A DNA stretch of 64,000 bases from Proteobacteria bacterium SG_bin9 (GCA_002083525.1 LWDM01000073.1:26258-90257), one strand, 5' to 3'. Shown: positions 46,659-56,538, counted from the first letter of the stretch. Numbers and translations are program-made. The notes: generated by a model not told the origin, from the letters alone.

Positions 46659-46764
46659 GGCCGGCAACATAGCCAAACGACGCGCGCTGAAAATCAGTAA
46701 CAGCCCTCATCACGAGAGAGCGTGACGGTAACCTAACTGCTCAACCTTAACTCCGCAGTCGCGC

Positions 46765-47331
46765 TCAACTGTTCGGTCCGGTATATTCCTTCAGCGCCTC
46801 GAACTGCGACTTCGACAGGCCGGTTGCGAACGAGCCGTGCGTCGAGGCTTCGAGCTTGCTTGCATCGAGCACGACCTTCTTGCTGATGCCCATCTTCTGC
46901 AGATCGACCACGAGGCCTGTCGGTTTTGATCCCAGGCCGACCAGCACGTTGGTGATCTCGCCGGCCGGCTCCTTCTTGGCAGTGAGCACTTGCGAGCCGA
47001 TCAGCGGCGGCAAATCCCAGCCCGCGTAATTGATTGTCGGTGTTCCTTTAGTGACCTTGATGAAGCCACCGGCGAGTTCGTACTTCGGCGCCGAGGAGTA
47101 GGCGAGCCAGCCCCAGAACCCCGATGTCAGCATCAGGACGCCGCCGACGCTCATGCCGGCCGCGGACACCCGTACTGCATCCAGCTTGAGATCGAACTTG
47201 TCGACGGCCCTGGCGATGCCGGAGCCGCTCGCGAACAGGCGATAGCCCCAGAAGATCGCGGCGATGCCGCCGAGCGCCAGGACCAGCGACAACCCGACGC
47301 GCGAAAAGATCACATAATCTGCTGATGTCAT
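46765..47331 (-). CDS. Membrane protein with two spans and PRC-barrel-like C-terminus
   Basis: A 188-residue protein from the ATG at 47331, preceded by GGAGG. Two membrane segments (SLVLALGGIAAIFWGYRLF and AAGMSVGGVLMLTSGFWGWLAY) are followed by about 110 residues outside the membrane. The latter contain a PRC-barrel-like pattern (GEITNVLVGLGSKPTGLVVDLQ), seen in proteins that bind membrane or regulatory partners. No function is known. It faces the 44-residue protein gene on the same strand with a 106-bp gap. Confidence 0.7.
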   Translation of the reverse strand: MTSADYVIFSRVGLSLVLALGGIAAIFWGYRLFASGSGIARAVDKFDLKLDAVRVSAAGMSVGGVLMLTSGFWGWLAYSSAPKYELAGGFIKVTKGTPTINYAGWDLPPLIGSQVLTAKKEPAGEITNVLVGLGSKPTGLVVDLQKMGISKKVVLDASKLEASTHGSFATGLSKSQFEALKEYTGPNS

Positions 47332-47459
47332 TGCAACCTCCATCGGGAGCGGAATTTCGGAAGGACATTGCAAGACACAGCATCGCCGCGTGCGTGCGGC
47401 GCGCGTACTGCCAGAATTGGTAGTTGCTTATGGAGAATATGGGCGATGGCCGGACGAGC

Positions 47460-47996
47460 TCAGCCGCCGAACGCGTTGCCTTCGGTCACCGAGCAGCTGG
47501 GGTTGGTGTAACTCGGCTTCCCGATTGCCGTGTACATCACGCCGTTGATGCCCCTGGACTGCACAGGCTTGCCGCTTTCCCCACCGGTCAATGCTGTGAG
47601 CGTGCAGGTCCGGAAATCAGGATCGAAATCGACGATGAGCCGCGATGCTCCGCTGGTGTGCTTGAAGACGACGATGATCTGCTTGCCCTGAATGCGGAAC
47701 GTTGCCCCGTCCGGGCCGATCAATTTCGCGCCTGTCTGGCGTCCCTCCTGACGCTCCGCGCGGGAAAACAGCCGGCCCTGACTGCTGATGTACACGGTAT
47801 TGTTGGATGTCCGGTTCGCGACGATGTTGCTTCCATCCGAGCCTCTCGCTTGCGCACCGATTGTGATGCTGAAGCGAACGCTCTTGTTGAGCAGGCCCGC
47901 CGGCGCGGAGCGGGCGTCTCCAGCCGCCATCAGCGAGGTCAGTGCGGCGAGCACAAACGCCGATGCTTTCAGTGACGAGTTCGCGAGGCGTGCCAT
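47460..47996 (-). CDS. Secreted protein of unknown function
   Basis: A 178-residue exported protein with a signal peptide ending near GDARSA. The mature part is small-residue and beta rich (SVRFSITIGAQARGS, NTVYISSQGRLF, FRIQGKQIIVVFKHTSG), suggesting a beta-sandwich. The two cysteines (RTCTL and PSCSV) could form a disulfide. I recognise no family. The ATG lies 56 bases upstream of the Val tRNA, divided only by that tRNA gene's 3' flank. Confidence 0.7.
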   Translation of the reverse strand: MARLANSSLKASAFVLAALTSLMAAGDARSAPAGLLNKSVRFSITIGAQARGSDGSNIVANRTSNNTVYISSQGRLFSRAERQEGRQTGAKLIGPDGATFRIQGKQIIVVFKHTSGASRLIVDFDPDFRTCTLTALTGGESGKPVQSRGINGVMYTAIGKPSYTNPSCSVTEGNAFGG

Positions 47997-48052
47997 GAGA
48001 GATCCTCAAATAATTGCGAAGAAATGTCCGGAACGGCAATGGATGGTGCAGA

Positions 48053-48127
48053 TGGTGGGCGCACAAGGGATCGAACCTTGGACCTCTCCCGTGTGAAGGG
48101 AACGCTCTCCCGCTGAGCTATGCGCCC
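48053..48127 (-). tRNA. tRNA-Val(CAC)
   Basis: On the minus strand the acceptor GGGCGCA pairs with TGCGCCC, and the 3' end ACCA is encoded. D arm GCTC/GAGC, anticodon stem TTCCC/GGGAG with loop TTCACAC (anticodon CAC, reads GUG), five-base variable region, and T arm CAAGG-TTCGATC-CCTTG. The tRNA is complete, and no integrase or direct repeat next to it suggests an integration site. Confidence 0.96.
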
Positions 48128-48271
48128 GCCGCGATCGACGCAGACTAATGTGGGCCAACTGAAATAAGAAAGGCCAGTCTGCTGTCGTGGCGAATGGTCC
48201 GGGATTTACGGAATAGGCGGCGTCAGGTCAAGGCGCGGGGTTGGTCCAGCGCAAGCAATTTCGCGTCGATT

Positions 48272-49534
48272 TTACGTGGTCTGGCGGGCCCGCGAGGCGT
48301 GCGCCTGCAGCGCGCGGATGCGCTCGGCCAGCGTACCGCCGCTCTCAGCCGCGCCGTTGACGGCTGTGCCGTTCACTGCTGCCGGCTTCGGCATCTCCGG
48401 CTCGGCGGCAAGAATGGCCTCGATCGGTGAGTTCGGGCCTTCGAGCTGGGCTGCGAGCTTGGCAACTTCGGCGGCGATGTCGTTGATGCGTTCGCGCAGC
48501 AGCGCGTTCTCCATGCGCTCCTGCGCCCACGAGCTTTCCGCCTGGTTCTGGATCGCCAGCAGGTCGCGTTGCGCAGCCGCGCGCTCATCGCGTGCGACGC
48601 GCAACTGATCCTCGACGGCGGCTTTCTCGGCGCGGATTTTGACGAACGGATCCGAGCTCGACAGCGTCGCGATGTCGTAGCGCAGAACCTTCTCGGTTTC
48701 CTTCGCGGCGTCGATCTGCTGCTTGAGCAGATTGTTCTCGTACTCGCGCTCGGCCAGCAGCTTGCCCTGGGTGGCGAGGCGGTTTTCCAGATCGGTGACA
48801 CGGTTGCCGAGCATCTCGGCTTCCTTTACCTGCAGCACCAGCTGGCGATCGAGTTCGGACACGCGCAGGTTCAGACCCTCGACGCGCCCGCGCGCCTCGG
48901 TCAGTTCGGTGGTTGCGCTCGCCGATTGCGCACGATGCTCTTCGAGCTTCTGGCGCGTATCGCCAAATTCCTTTTCCGCCTCGCTGACGCGGTTCTGCAG
49001 CGCGTCGATCTGTGTGCGGACGGCGACGAGTTCGACCTGCCGGCTCTCGGCGAGCACCGAGCGCTCGGAGAGGTCGGTGGACAGTTTCGACAGTTCGTTC
49101 TGCTTGTCGCTCAAGGCCTGCTCGGCGGAGCGGAGCGATTGCGTCTTGCTGGAGAATTCCTCTTCGGTGGCGCGGAGCTGATCCTTCAGCGCCTTCTCGC
49201 GCGCTTCCATTCCGAAGATCGCGGCGTTCTTCTCGCCGAGTTCGAGCTTGAGGCGGTTGATGGCGTCGGACTTCTTGCCGAGTTCGGCAAGCTGGCTCGT
49301 CGTCCTGCTCTTGAGCTGCTCGACATTCATCTCGAGCCGGCGCGCGGACATGGCGAATTCGGCGCGGAGCTGATCCTTGTCGGCCTGAATTTCGGCCATC
49401 GACAGCGGCGTCGCGGCTTCGAGCCGCTTGGTCGTCAACCGCACGGCGCGATTATGCACCAGCGGCATGATCATCAGACCAAACAGCATCGAAATCAGAA
49501 AACCGATCGCCAGATACATGATCGGCTCGACCAT
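48272..49534 (-). CDS. Membrane-anchored coiled-coil protein
   Basis: A 420-residue protein with one N-terminal membrane segment (IMYLAIGFLISMLFGLMIMPLV) and then about 330 residues of near-continuous heptad-like coiled coil rich in Glu, Leu, Arg and Gln. The tail is Ala/Pro/Asn rich (PKPAAVNGTAVNGAAESGG) and ends LAERIRALQAHASRARQTT. The ATG at 49534 has GGGAG upstream. It could be a cytoskeletal or envelope scaffold. No enzymatic domain is present and no family name is certain. Confidence 0.85.
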   Translation of the reverse strand: MVEPIMYLAIGFLISMLFGLMIMPLVHNRAVRLTTKRLEAATPLSMAEIQADKDQLRAEFAMSARRLEMNVEQLKSRTTSQLAELGKKSDAINRLKLELGEKNAAIFGMEAREKALKDQLRATEEEFSSKTQSLRSAEQALSDKQNELSKLSTDLSERSVLAESRQVELVAVRTQIDALQNRVSEAEKEFGDTRQKLEEHRAQSASATTELTEARGRVEGLNLRVSELDRQLVLQVKEAEMLGNRVTDLENRLATQGKLLAEREYENNLLKQQIDAAKETEKVLRYDIATLSSSDPFVKIRAEKAAVEDQLRVARDERAAAQRDLLAIQNQAESSWAQERMENALLRERINDIAAEVAKLAAQLEGPNSPIEAILAAEPEMPKPAAVNGTAVNGAAESGGTLAERIRALQAHASRARQTT

Positions 49535-49681
49535 CACTCAAACTCCCGCTGGGCCGGACGCACCTTATCCGTGACCCGGTTATCATGCCACGGGCGGCAG
49601 GGAAAAGGCCAGCAAGACAAGACGTTAACGTGAATCTGGTCGTTCAGACGGCCCTGAACTGCCGGGCTGCTGAAAAACGGG

Positions 49682-50251
49682 TCAGAACGGATTCCAGGTC
49701 GGCCGCTGGGTGAACTTCAGGTAGCCGATGTTGGCCCCCAGCCTTAACCCTACGCCCGAGCGGATCGGAACCAGCACCACATTGTTGGCGGTTAGCGCCG
49801 TCATGCCGAAGCCGCCGACGAAATAGGCCGAGCCGTCGATGCCGGCGAAGCGCTGATAGACGGCGCTGGTGGCGGGCAGGTTGTAGACGAGGATCATGGT
49901 CCGGGCGCCGTCGCCGCCCCAGTCGAAGCCGACCGAGGGGCCCTGCCAGTAAACCTTAAGATCGCCGGCGTTCTTGGTGTAGAGGGTGCCCTCACCGAAA
50001 CGAAGCCCGGCCACGAATGCGCCGGACCCTTCTTCGCCGAGGATGTAACCGTTCGGCAGGCCGAACTGGCTGACGGCCCGTTCCACCACCGAGGCAAGGC
50101 CGCGCGAGACATTGCCGAAGAAGCGGCCGCCGGTGGCGACGATTTCGTCCGGTGCGAAGGTCGACCGCTCGGATTGCTGGGCGGAGGCCGGTTGCAGCAT
50201 CAGCAGCATGGCGGCAAGCGCCGCCGCGGCCAGGCGCAGTACGATTGTCAT
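49682..50251 (-). CDS. eipA: EipA-type envelope integrity protein (DUF1134)
   Basis: A 189-residue periplasmic protein from the ATG at 50251, with a signal peptide (AALAAMLLMLQPASA). The DUF1134 core is seen as SQFGLPNGYILGEEGSGAFVAG and GFDWGGDGARTMILVYNLP, then SGVGLRLGANIGYLKFT. In Brucella and Caulobacter this protein supports envelope integrity and cell division. It is not in an operon with its neighbours. Confidence 0.9.
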   Translation of the reverse strand: MTIVLRLAAAALAAMLLMLQPASAQQSERSTFAPDEIVATGGRFFGNVSRGLASVVERAVSQFGLPNGYILGEEGSGAFVAGLRFGEGTLYTKNAGDLKVYWQGPSVGFDWGGDGARTMILVYNLPATSAVYQRFAGIDGSAYFVGGFGMTALTANNVVLVPIRSGVGLRLGANIGYLKFTQRPTWNPF

Positions 50252-50384
50252 CCACCATCCCCCTGCATGCGCACATTGGATGCGCAAATTGGCATCTGCC
50301 GTTTAACCGGTTGCTGACGAGCGCTCGGTAAGCTCGATCCGCATCCGAAAGTCCCCGAATCCGCTCTTTATATCGTGAGGAACT

Positions 50385-50882
50385 ATGACGGCACAGCGGC
50401 GAGATTCGATACGTCCGAAGGCGGGCGCGGCGCTTGTTCTGGGCCTTTGCGCCCTGATTGCGCCATTTTCGCCGGCGGCCTCGATGACCGAGCGGGTGGT
50501 GGTGGATCGGTATACCGGTCTCGCCATCGGCGGGATCGATCCGGTGTCCTATTTCACCGACGCGCTGGCGGTGCGCGGGCTGCCTGAGTTCGAGGCGGTC
50601 TCGAACGGCGCGATCTGGCGGTTCGCCAGGGAAAGCAACCGGGCGTTCTTTCTGGCCAATCCGGATGTCTATGAGCCGCGTTTCGGAGGCTACGATCCGG
50701 TCGGTGTCGCCAGCGGCAAGCCGGTGGCCGGGCTCGCGCAAATCTGGATGATCCACGGCGACCGGCTGTATCTGTTCGGCCGCGAGGAAAACCGCGATGC
50801 CTTCGCGGCCGATCCTGCTCTCTATCTGCGTGATGCCGATCGCGGCTGGGTGAAGCTCAGCGAGACGCTGGCGCGGGACTGA
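50385..50882 (+). CDS. Secreted YHS-domain protein
   Basis: A 165-residue protein with a signal peptide (AALVLGLCALIAPFSPAAS). The YHS-like region reads IGGIDPVSYFTDALAVRG, GAIWRFARESNRAFFLANPDVYEPRFGGY and ends REENRDAFAADPALYL. YHS domains bind metals, often copper, but the usual Cys ligand is not in the expected place here, so metal binding is uncertain. GAGGA lies before the ATG. Confidence 0.8.
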   Translation: MTAQRRDSIRPKAGAALVLGLCALIAPFSPAASMTERVVVDRYTGLAIGGIDPVSYFTDALAVRGLPEFEAVSNGAIWRFARESNRAFFLANPDVYEPRFGGYDPVGVASGKPVAGLAQIWMIHGDRLYLFGREENRDAFAADPALYLRDADRGWVKLSETLARD

Positions 50883-50884
50883 CG

Positions 50885-51727
50885 CTAGCGCTCGGACGCC
50901 GACGGATCGCCCCAGGCGATGAATTCCGGAACGATGTAGTTGTCCTTGCGCGTGCCGAAGCGCAGCTGCGCGCCGTTGCCGTCGGTGATCTTGCCGCCGG
51001 CGGCGACGACGACCGCGTGCCCCGCCGCCACGTCCCACTCCGATGTCGGCGACAGCCGCGGATAGATATCGGCGATGCCTTCGGCCACGCGGCAGAACTT
51101 CACCGCCGATCCGGTGATCTGGCGGATCGCTCCGGGACGCTTGGCGATAAAGGCTTCGGTGCGCTTGTCACCGTGCGAACGGCTGACCGTGACGACCCAG
51201 GGATTGCCGGGCGGCGGAGTCGGCCGCGTCTTGATCGGCTGCGCGGCGCCGCGGGCGCTGGCGTCCTTCGTCACCAGCAGACGCTCGGCGCCACGGCCGA
51301 CGAGGCCCCGCCAGATCAGCCCGAGCGCCGGCGCACCGACGATGCCGAGCAGCGGTTCGCCATCGGTGATCAAAGCGAGATTGACGGTGTACTCGTCGCG
51401 CTTCGCCACGAACTCCTGCGTGCCGTCGAGTGGATCGACCAGAAAGAAGCTGCCGCGATAGGGGGCGGCGGACAAATGCGTGCGCTCTTCCGACAATGTC
51501 GGAACGCCGGGCGCGAGCCGTGCCAGCCCCTCGGCAATGACGCGATCGGCGGCGAGGTCGGCCTCGGTCACCGGCGAGCCATCGGCTTTGCCTTCCACCG
51601 CCATCGCGTTGCGATCGATCCGGAGAATCGCGGCGCCGGCTTCGGCGACCAGATCGGTCAGCGGCTCCATCAGTCCGGCGGCGGTCTCGCGATCGATCAC
51701 GGTGACCGATGCTGGCAGGGGATTCAT
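50885..51727 (-). CDS. cysQ: 3'(2'),5'-bisphosphate nucleotidase CysQ
   Basis: Removes the 3' phosphate of PAP (and PAPS) to AMP, clearing a by-product of sulfate assimilation. A 280-residue inositol monophosphatase-fold enzyme with Mg-binding motifs LSEERTHL, VDPLDGTQEF and SEWDVAAGHAVV. It is convergent with the YHS gene across 2 bp. The ATG at 51727 is clear. Confidence 0.92.
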   Translation of the reverse strand: MNPLPASVTVIDRETAAGLMEPLTDLVAEAGAAILRIDRNAMAVEGKADGSPVTEADLAADRVIAEGLARLAPGVPTLSEERTHLSAAPYRGSFFLVDPLDGTQEFVAKRDEYTVNLALITDGEPLLGIVGAPALGLIWRGLVGRGAERLLVTKDASARGAAQPIKTRPTPPPGNPWVVTVSRSHGDKRTEAFIAKRPGAIRQITGSAVKFCRVAEGIADIYPRLSPTSEWDVAAGHAVVVAAGGKITDGNGAQLRFGTRKDNYIVPEFIAWGDPSASER

Positions 51728-51985
51728 TGCAAACGTCTCACTCGGGCGCGGGCATCCGGCAGCCGATACGGTGGCAGCACGGAAGCGGGCAGTGTATCAA
51801 GCGAAACAGCATGCGTGATTCGTGTTCCATGCGCTGCAAAGGCCTGTGGAGATGACGTATTCTTGCCGGGCCAAAGACGGCGCGTCGTTGTAAGTATCAC
51901 CTCTGGCAGAGCTTTCCCGGCCCCGGCATTTTGCCGCGTCAGATCCCGCCCCGCGAAATTCGAAAACAAGATCAGGATTCAGGAC

Positions 51986-52618
51986 ATGTCCGGCCCGTCA
52001 ACTTCTGCTCCGCCCGACGCGCTTGAGCTCGCAGCTCTGCTGTGCTCGCGGGTTTGCCACGACCTGATCAGCCCGGTCGGCGCCATCGTCAACGGCCTTG
52101 AGGTTCTGGACGACAATCCGAAGCCGGAAGACCGTGAGTTTGCCCTCGATCTGATCCGCAAGAGCGCGAAAACGGCCTCGGGCCGGTTGCAGTTCTGCCG
52201 GCTGGCGTTTGGCGCGGCCGGCTCCTCAGGCGCCCAGATCGACACCGGCGATGCCGAAACCATGACGCGCGGTTTCCTCGATGACGGCAAGGTCACGCTG
52301 ACGTGGTCGGTGCCGCGAACCCTGGAACCGAAGAACCGGGTCAAGCTCCTCCTCAACATGGTGGTGATCGCGCAGCAGACCATACCGCGCGGCGGCACGC
52401 TGACGGTGGAATCATCCAGCACCGGCTACCGGATCGTCGCGGCGGGGCTCAACGCCCGCGTTCCGCAGAACATTTCCGACATCCTGAGCGGGGCGCATGG
52501 CGGGTCGGTGGATGCTCACGCGGTGCAGCCGCACTACACGCGGCTGCTTGCGGGCGCCTGCGGTCTCAACGTGACCCTCGCCCTCGAAGGCGATGCTGTC
52601 GTAATTTCAGCAGCTTGA
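51986..52618 (+). CDS. chpT: Histidine phosphotransferase ChpT
   Basis: A 210-residue phosphotransferase of the alphaproteobacterial CckA-ChpT-CtrA/CpdR phosphorelay, which controls cell cycle and motility. The dimerisation helix carries the phosphorylated His in LLCSRVCHDLISPVGAIVNGLEVL. The C-terminal half is a degenerate HATPase-like domain (ISDILSGAHGGSVDAHAVQPHYTRLLA). The start is the ATG at 51986. It lies 184 bp upstream of cheA in the same direction. Confidence 0.93.
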   Translation: MSGPSTSAPPDALELAALLCSRVCHDLISPVGAIVNGLEVLDDNPKPEDREFALDLIRKSAKTASGRLQFCRLAFGAAGSSGAQIDTGDAETMTRGFLDDGKVTLTWSVPRTLEPKNRVKLLLNMVVIAQQTIPRGGTLTVESSSTGYRIVAAGLNARVPQNISDILSGAHGGSVDAHAVQPHYTRLLAGACGLNVTLALEGDAVVISAA

Positions 52619-52802
52619 GGTAAGCCGCGTGCGAACTCCTAACAGTTCGTAAACGCGATCGCTCCAATTCGACGCACAGGCCGCATCCTGTTGGAACAGG
52701 CCGGATTTCCGCGTCACTCACCAAATATAAACGCTTTCCATCGAAACTCCTCAAGCTTCCCAAGGCGTGGTGTCCGCGCCCGATTGCTTGAAGGCCAATT
52801 CA

Positions 52803-55517
52803 ATGGATGATCTTCTGAGGGAATTCCTCACCGAGACGAACGAAAGTCTCGACGTTGTCGACAACCAGCTCGTCAAGTTCGAGCAGGAACCCAATAACGC
52901 GAAGATCCTCGACAACATCTTCCGGCTCGTTCACACGATCAAGGGCACCTGCGGATTCCTCGGCCTGCCGCGCCTCGAAGCGCTGGCGCATGCCGCCGAA
53001 ACGCTGATGGGCAAATTCCGCGACGGCATGCCGGTCACCGGCCATGCGGTGACGCTCATCCTCCAGACCATCGATCGCCTGAAGGACATTCTCGGTCAGT
53101 TAGAGGCGACCGAGGCCGAGCCGGAAGGCTCTGACGAAGACCTGATCGATCAGTTGCATCACATGGCCGAACACGGCGCCGGCGAAGCGGTGGCCGAAGT
53201 TCCGGCCGAAGCTGCACCGCCGATCGCCGCCGAGACATCGCAGATGACCCAGGGGCACCTGGTCGAGCAGACGCTCGAACGTGCACTGCGTCCGGGCGAA
53301 GTGTCGCTCGACGATCTCGAGAAGGCCTTCCGCGAAACCGAGACAGAGGTCATGCCGGCTCCCGCAGCACCTGCACCTGTCGCCGCCGCTCCGGCTGCCA
53401 AGGCACCCGCCGCCAAACCGGCCGCGCGCAAGCCCGCCGCCGAGGCCGAAGTCACGATGAGCGAGAGCGACAAGGTCGCCAACCAGTCGATCCGCGTCAA
53501 CGTCGACACGCTCGAGCACCTGATGACGATGGTGTCGGAGCTGGTGCTGACCCGCAACCAGCTGCTCGAAATCGGCCGCCGTCACGAAGACTCCGATTTC
53601 AAGGTGCCGCTGCAGCGCCTGCCGAACGTCACCGCCGAGCTGCAGGAAGGCGTCATGAAGACGCGCATGCAGCCGATCGGCAATGCCTGGCAGAAGTTGC
53701 CGCGCATCGTCCGCGATCTCGCGACCGAACTCGGCAAGCAGATCGAACTCGAAATGCACGGCGCCGACACCGAGCTCGACCGCCAGGTGCTCGACCTGAT
53801 CAAGGACCCGCTGACCCACATGGTCCGCAACTCGGCCGATCACGGCCTTGAAGGTCCGGATGAGCGCGCCAAGGCCGGCAAGCCGGAGCAGGGCACGATC
53901 CGTCTCTCCGCCTATCATGAAGGCGGCCACATCATCATCTGCATCGCCGACAACGGCCGCGGCCTCAACACCGAGCGCATCAAGGCCAAGGCAGTCTCGA
54001 GCGGTCTCGCCACCGAGGCCGAAATCGAGAAGATGACGGAAGCGCAGATCCACAAGTTCATCTTCGCGCCGGGCTTCTCGACCGCAGCCGCCGTGACCAG
54101 CGTCTCCGGCCGCGGCGTCGGCATGGACGTGGTCCGCACCAACATCGATCAGATCGGCGGCACCATCGACATCAAGTCGGTGGCCGGCGAAGGCTCCAGT
54201 GTCACCATCAAGATCCCGCTGACGCTCGCGATTGTCTCGGCGCTGATCGTCGAGGCCGCCGGCGACCGCTTCGCGATCCCGCAGCTCTCGGTGGTCGAAC
54301 TGGTCCGCGCCCGCGCCAACTCCGAATATCGCATCGAGCGCATCAAGGACACGCCGGTGCTGCGCCTGCGCAACAAGCTCTTGCCGCTGATGCACCTGAA
54401 GAAGCTGCTCAAGATCGACGACGGCTCGTCGATCGATCCGGAGAACGGCTTCATCGTCGTCACCCAGGTCGGCAATCAGACTTTCGGTATCGTCGTCGAC
54501 GGCGTCTTCCATACGGAAGAAATCGTCGTCAAGCCGATGTCGACCAAGCTACGCCACATCGGCATGTTCTCGGGCAACACCATTCTCGGCGACGGCGCCG
54601 TGATCATGATCGTCGATCCGAACGGCATCGCCCAGGCGCTCGGCACCTCGGTTGCCAGCCAGAGCGAAATCAACGACGAAAACGCGGCGACCCGCGCCAG
54701 CTCGAGCGACCAGCTCACCTCGCTGCTCGTCTTCCGTGCCGGCACGATGCAGCCGAAGGCCGTGCCGCTCGCGCTGATCACCCGCCTCGAAGAGATCGCC
54801 GCCGACAAGATCGAAATGTCGAACGGCCGCCACATGGTCCAGTATCGCGAGCAGCTGATGCCGCTGGTGAACATGGAGGCGGTCAGCGTCCGCACCGAAG
54901 GCACGCAGCCGATCCTGGTCTTCGCCGACGACGGCCGCTCGATGGGCCTCGTGGTCGACGAGATCATCGACATCGTCGAGGAACGTCTCAATATCGAAGT
55001 GGCGAGCGGCCGCGAGGGCATCCTCGGCTCCGCCGTCATCAAGGGGCAGGCCACCGAAGTCATCGACGTCGGCCACTTCCTGCCGATGGCCTTCGCCGAC
55101 TGGTTCAGCCGCAAGGAAATGCGCCCGTCGCTCTCCGCGCAGTCGGTGCTGCTGGTCGACGACTCGGCCTTCTTCCGCAACATGCTGGCGCCGGTGCTCA
55201 AGGCGGCCGGTTATCGCGTCTCGGTCGCCGCCAACGGCAACGAAGGCCTCAGCGTGCTGCGCTCGGGCCAGCAGTTCGCCGCGGTGCTGACCGACATCGA
55301 GATGCCGGACATGAACGGCTTCGAGTTCGCCGAGTCCATCCGCGCCGATCAGCGCTTCGGCACCATGCCGATCATCGCGCTGTCGTCGCTGGTGTCGCCG
55401 GCCGCCGTCGAGCGCGGCCGTCAGGCCGGCTTCCACGACTACGTCGCCAAATTCGACCGGCCCGGCCTGATCGCCGCGCTGAAGGAGCAGACGGCTGAAG
55501 TCAGCCGCGCCGCATAA
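52803..55517 (+). CDS. cheA: Hybrid chemotaxis histidine kinase CheA with fused receiver domain
   Basis: A 904-residue kinase. N-terminal HPt domain with phosphorylated His44 (RLVHTIKGTCGF), a Pro/Ala linker (about 195-225), dimerisation helices, HATPase (LTHMVRNSADHGLE, ADNGRGLN, GFSTAAAVTSVSGRGVGMDV), then two CheW-like beta domains (about 475-610 and 640-770) and a C-terminal receiver (about 780-900) with Asp in LTDIEMPDMNG. It phosphorylates CheY and CheB on attractant or repellent input. Two CheW-like domains plus a receiver is a non-standard arrangement. Confidence 0.93.
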   Translation: MDDLLREFLTETNESLDVVDNQLVKFEQEPNNAKILDNIFRLVHTIKGTCGFLGLPRLEALAHAAETLMGKFRDGMPVTGHAVTLILQTIDRLKDILGQLEATEAEPEGSDEDLIDQLHHMAEHGAGEAVAEVPAEAAPPIAAETSQMTQGHLVEQTLERALRPGEVSLDDLEKAFRETETEVMPAPAAPAPVAAAPAAKAPAAKPAARKPAAEAEVTMSESDKVANQSIRVNVDTLEHLMTMVSELVLTRNQLLEIGRRHEDSDFKVPLQRLPNVTAELQEGVMKTRMQPIGNAWQKLPRIVRDLATELGKQIELEMHGADTELDRQVLDLIKDPLTHMVRNSADHGLEGPDERAKAGKPEQGTIRLSAYHEGGHIIICIADNGRGLNTERIKAKAVSSGLATEAEIEKMTEAQIHKFIFAPGFSTAAAVTSVSGRGVGMDVVRTNIDQIGGTIDIKSVAGEGSSVTIKIPLTLAIVSALIVEAAGDRFAIPQLSVVELVRARANSEYRIERIKDTPVLRLRNKLLPLMHLKKLLKIDDGSSIDPENGFIVVTQVGNQTFGIVVDGVFHTEEIVVKPMSTKLRHIGMFSGNTILGDGAVIMIVDPNGIAQALGTSVASQSEINDENAATRASSSDQLTSLLVFRAGTMQPKAVPLALITRLEEIAADKIEMSNGRHMVQYREQLMPLVNMEAVSVRTEGTQPILVFADDGRSMGLVVDEIIDIVEERLNIEVASGREGILGSAVIKGQATEVIDVGHFLPMAFADWFSRKEMRPSLSAQSVLLVDDSAFFRNMLAPVLKAAGYRVSVAANGNEGLSVLRSGQQFAAVLTDIEMPDMNGFEFAESIRADQRFGTMPIIALSSLVSPAAVERGRQAGFHDYVAKFDRPGLIAALKEQTAEVSRAA

Positions 55518-55528
55518 GGACCATTGAG

Positions 55529-55999
55529 ATGAGCGAAAAGAACCAGGGCGTGGAAAGCGGCGTTTCCGAGTATGTCACCGCGATGATCGGCGGACAGCTG
55601 TTCGGCCTGCCGATTTCGCGCGTGCAGGACGTGTTCATGCCGGAGCGCCTGACCCGCGTTCCGCTGGCGCCGAACGACGTGGCGGGCGTGCTCAACCTGC
55701 GCGGCCGCATCGTCACTGCGATTAATATGCGTGCGCGTCTCGGCCTGCCGAACGAAGAGACGGATCGTCCGCCGATGGCGGTCGGTGTCGACCTGCGTGG
55801 CGAATCTTACGGCCTGCTGATCGACTCGATCGGCGAAGTCTTGAAGCTGCCGGACGACAGCCGCGAGGTGAACCCGGTGAACCTCGATCCGCGTATGGCC
55901 AAGATGGCCGGCGGCGTGCACCGCCTCGACGGACAACTGATGGTCGTTCTCGATGTCGATCGCGTTCTTGAGATCGGCGCCGAAGCGATGGCGGCTTAA
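55529..55999 (+). CDS. cheW: Chemotaxis coupling protein CheW
   Basis: A 156-residue adaptor that links receptors to CheA. It has a beta-rich CheW fold with FGLPISRVQDVFMPERLTRVPLAP, GVLNLRGRIVTAINMRARLGLP and YGLLIDSIGEVLKLP. It starts 11 bp after cheA, so it is in the same operon. Confidence 0.95.
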   Translation: MSEKNQGVESGVSEYVTAMIGGQLFGLPISRVQDVFMPERLTRVPLAPNDVAGVLNLRGRIVTAINMRARLGLPNEETDRPPMAVGVDLRGESYGLLIDSIGEVLKLPDDSREVNPVNLDPRMAKMAGGVHRLDGQLMVVLDVDRVLEIGAEAMAA

Positions 56000-56076
56000 T
56001 TTTTCGAGCAACGGGACAACAAACGGATCGGGATTGATCAGCCAATCCCGGATCGAAATCAGGAAGCGAGGCTGAC

Positions 56077-56442
56077 ATGAAGACGTGTCTGGTGGTGGAC
56101 GACTCGAGCGTGATCCGCAAAGTCGCGCGGCGTATTCTCGAAGGTCTCGATTTTCAGATCACGGAGGCCGAGGACGGTGAGAAGGCGCTGGCCGCCTGCC
56201 GTCAGAGCTTGCCCGACGCCGTGCTGCTCGATTGGAACATGCCGATCATGGACGGCTACGAGTTCCTGCGCAACCTGCGCCGCATGCCCGGCGGCGATCA
56301 GCCGAAGGTGGTGTTTTGCACCACCGAGAACGACGTCGCGCACATCGCGCGCGCGCTTCACGCCGGTGCCAACGAGTACATTATGAAGCCGTTCGACAAG
56401 GAAATCGTCACGGCGAAGTTCCAGGAAGTCGGCCTGATCTGA
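56077..56442 (+). CDS. cheY: Chemotaxis response regulator CheY
   Basis: A 121-residue single receiver domain that controls the flagellar motor switch when phosphorylated. Acidic pocket DD at 8-9, phosphoacceptor Asp52 (LLDWNMP), Thr in FCTTEN and Lys in YIMKPFDKE. The product has no output domain. It has its own ribosome site (GAGG). Confidence 0.95.
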   Translation: MKTCLVVDDSSVIRKVARRILEGLDFQITEAEDGEKALAACRQSLPDAVLLDWNMPIMDGYEFLRNLRRMPGGDQPKVVFCTTENDVAHIARALHAGANEYIMKPFDKEIVTAKFQEVGLI

Positions 56443-56538
56443 CGATCAGGTTGGCGGCTCGGGGAGAGGTCAGCGCTCCCCGACTCAATATCCGGCGTTC
56501 GGATACCTGCTGTGAGTACGTGTTGCGTTTGGTGAGTA

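Noticed and set aside
48053..48127. tRNA as an integration site for a genomic island
   Set aside because: No integrase, no direct repeat of the tRNA 3' end and no change in gene style on either side.
51017..51985. Upstream extension of the chpT frame
   Set aside because: It reads antisense through cysQ; the ChpT fold begins at 51986.
53100..54512. 470-codon minus-strand frame over cheA
   Set aside because: Asp/Gly/Leu-rich shadow opposite a well-supported kinase.
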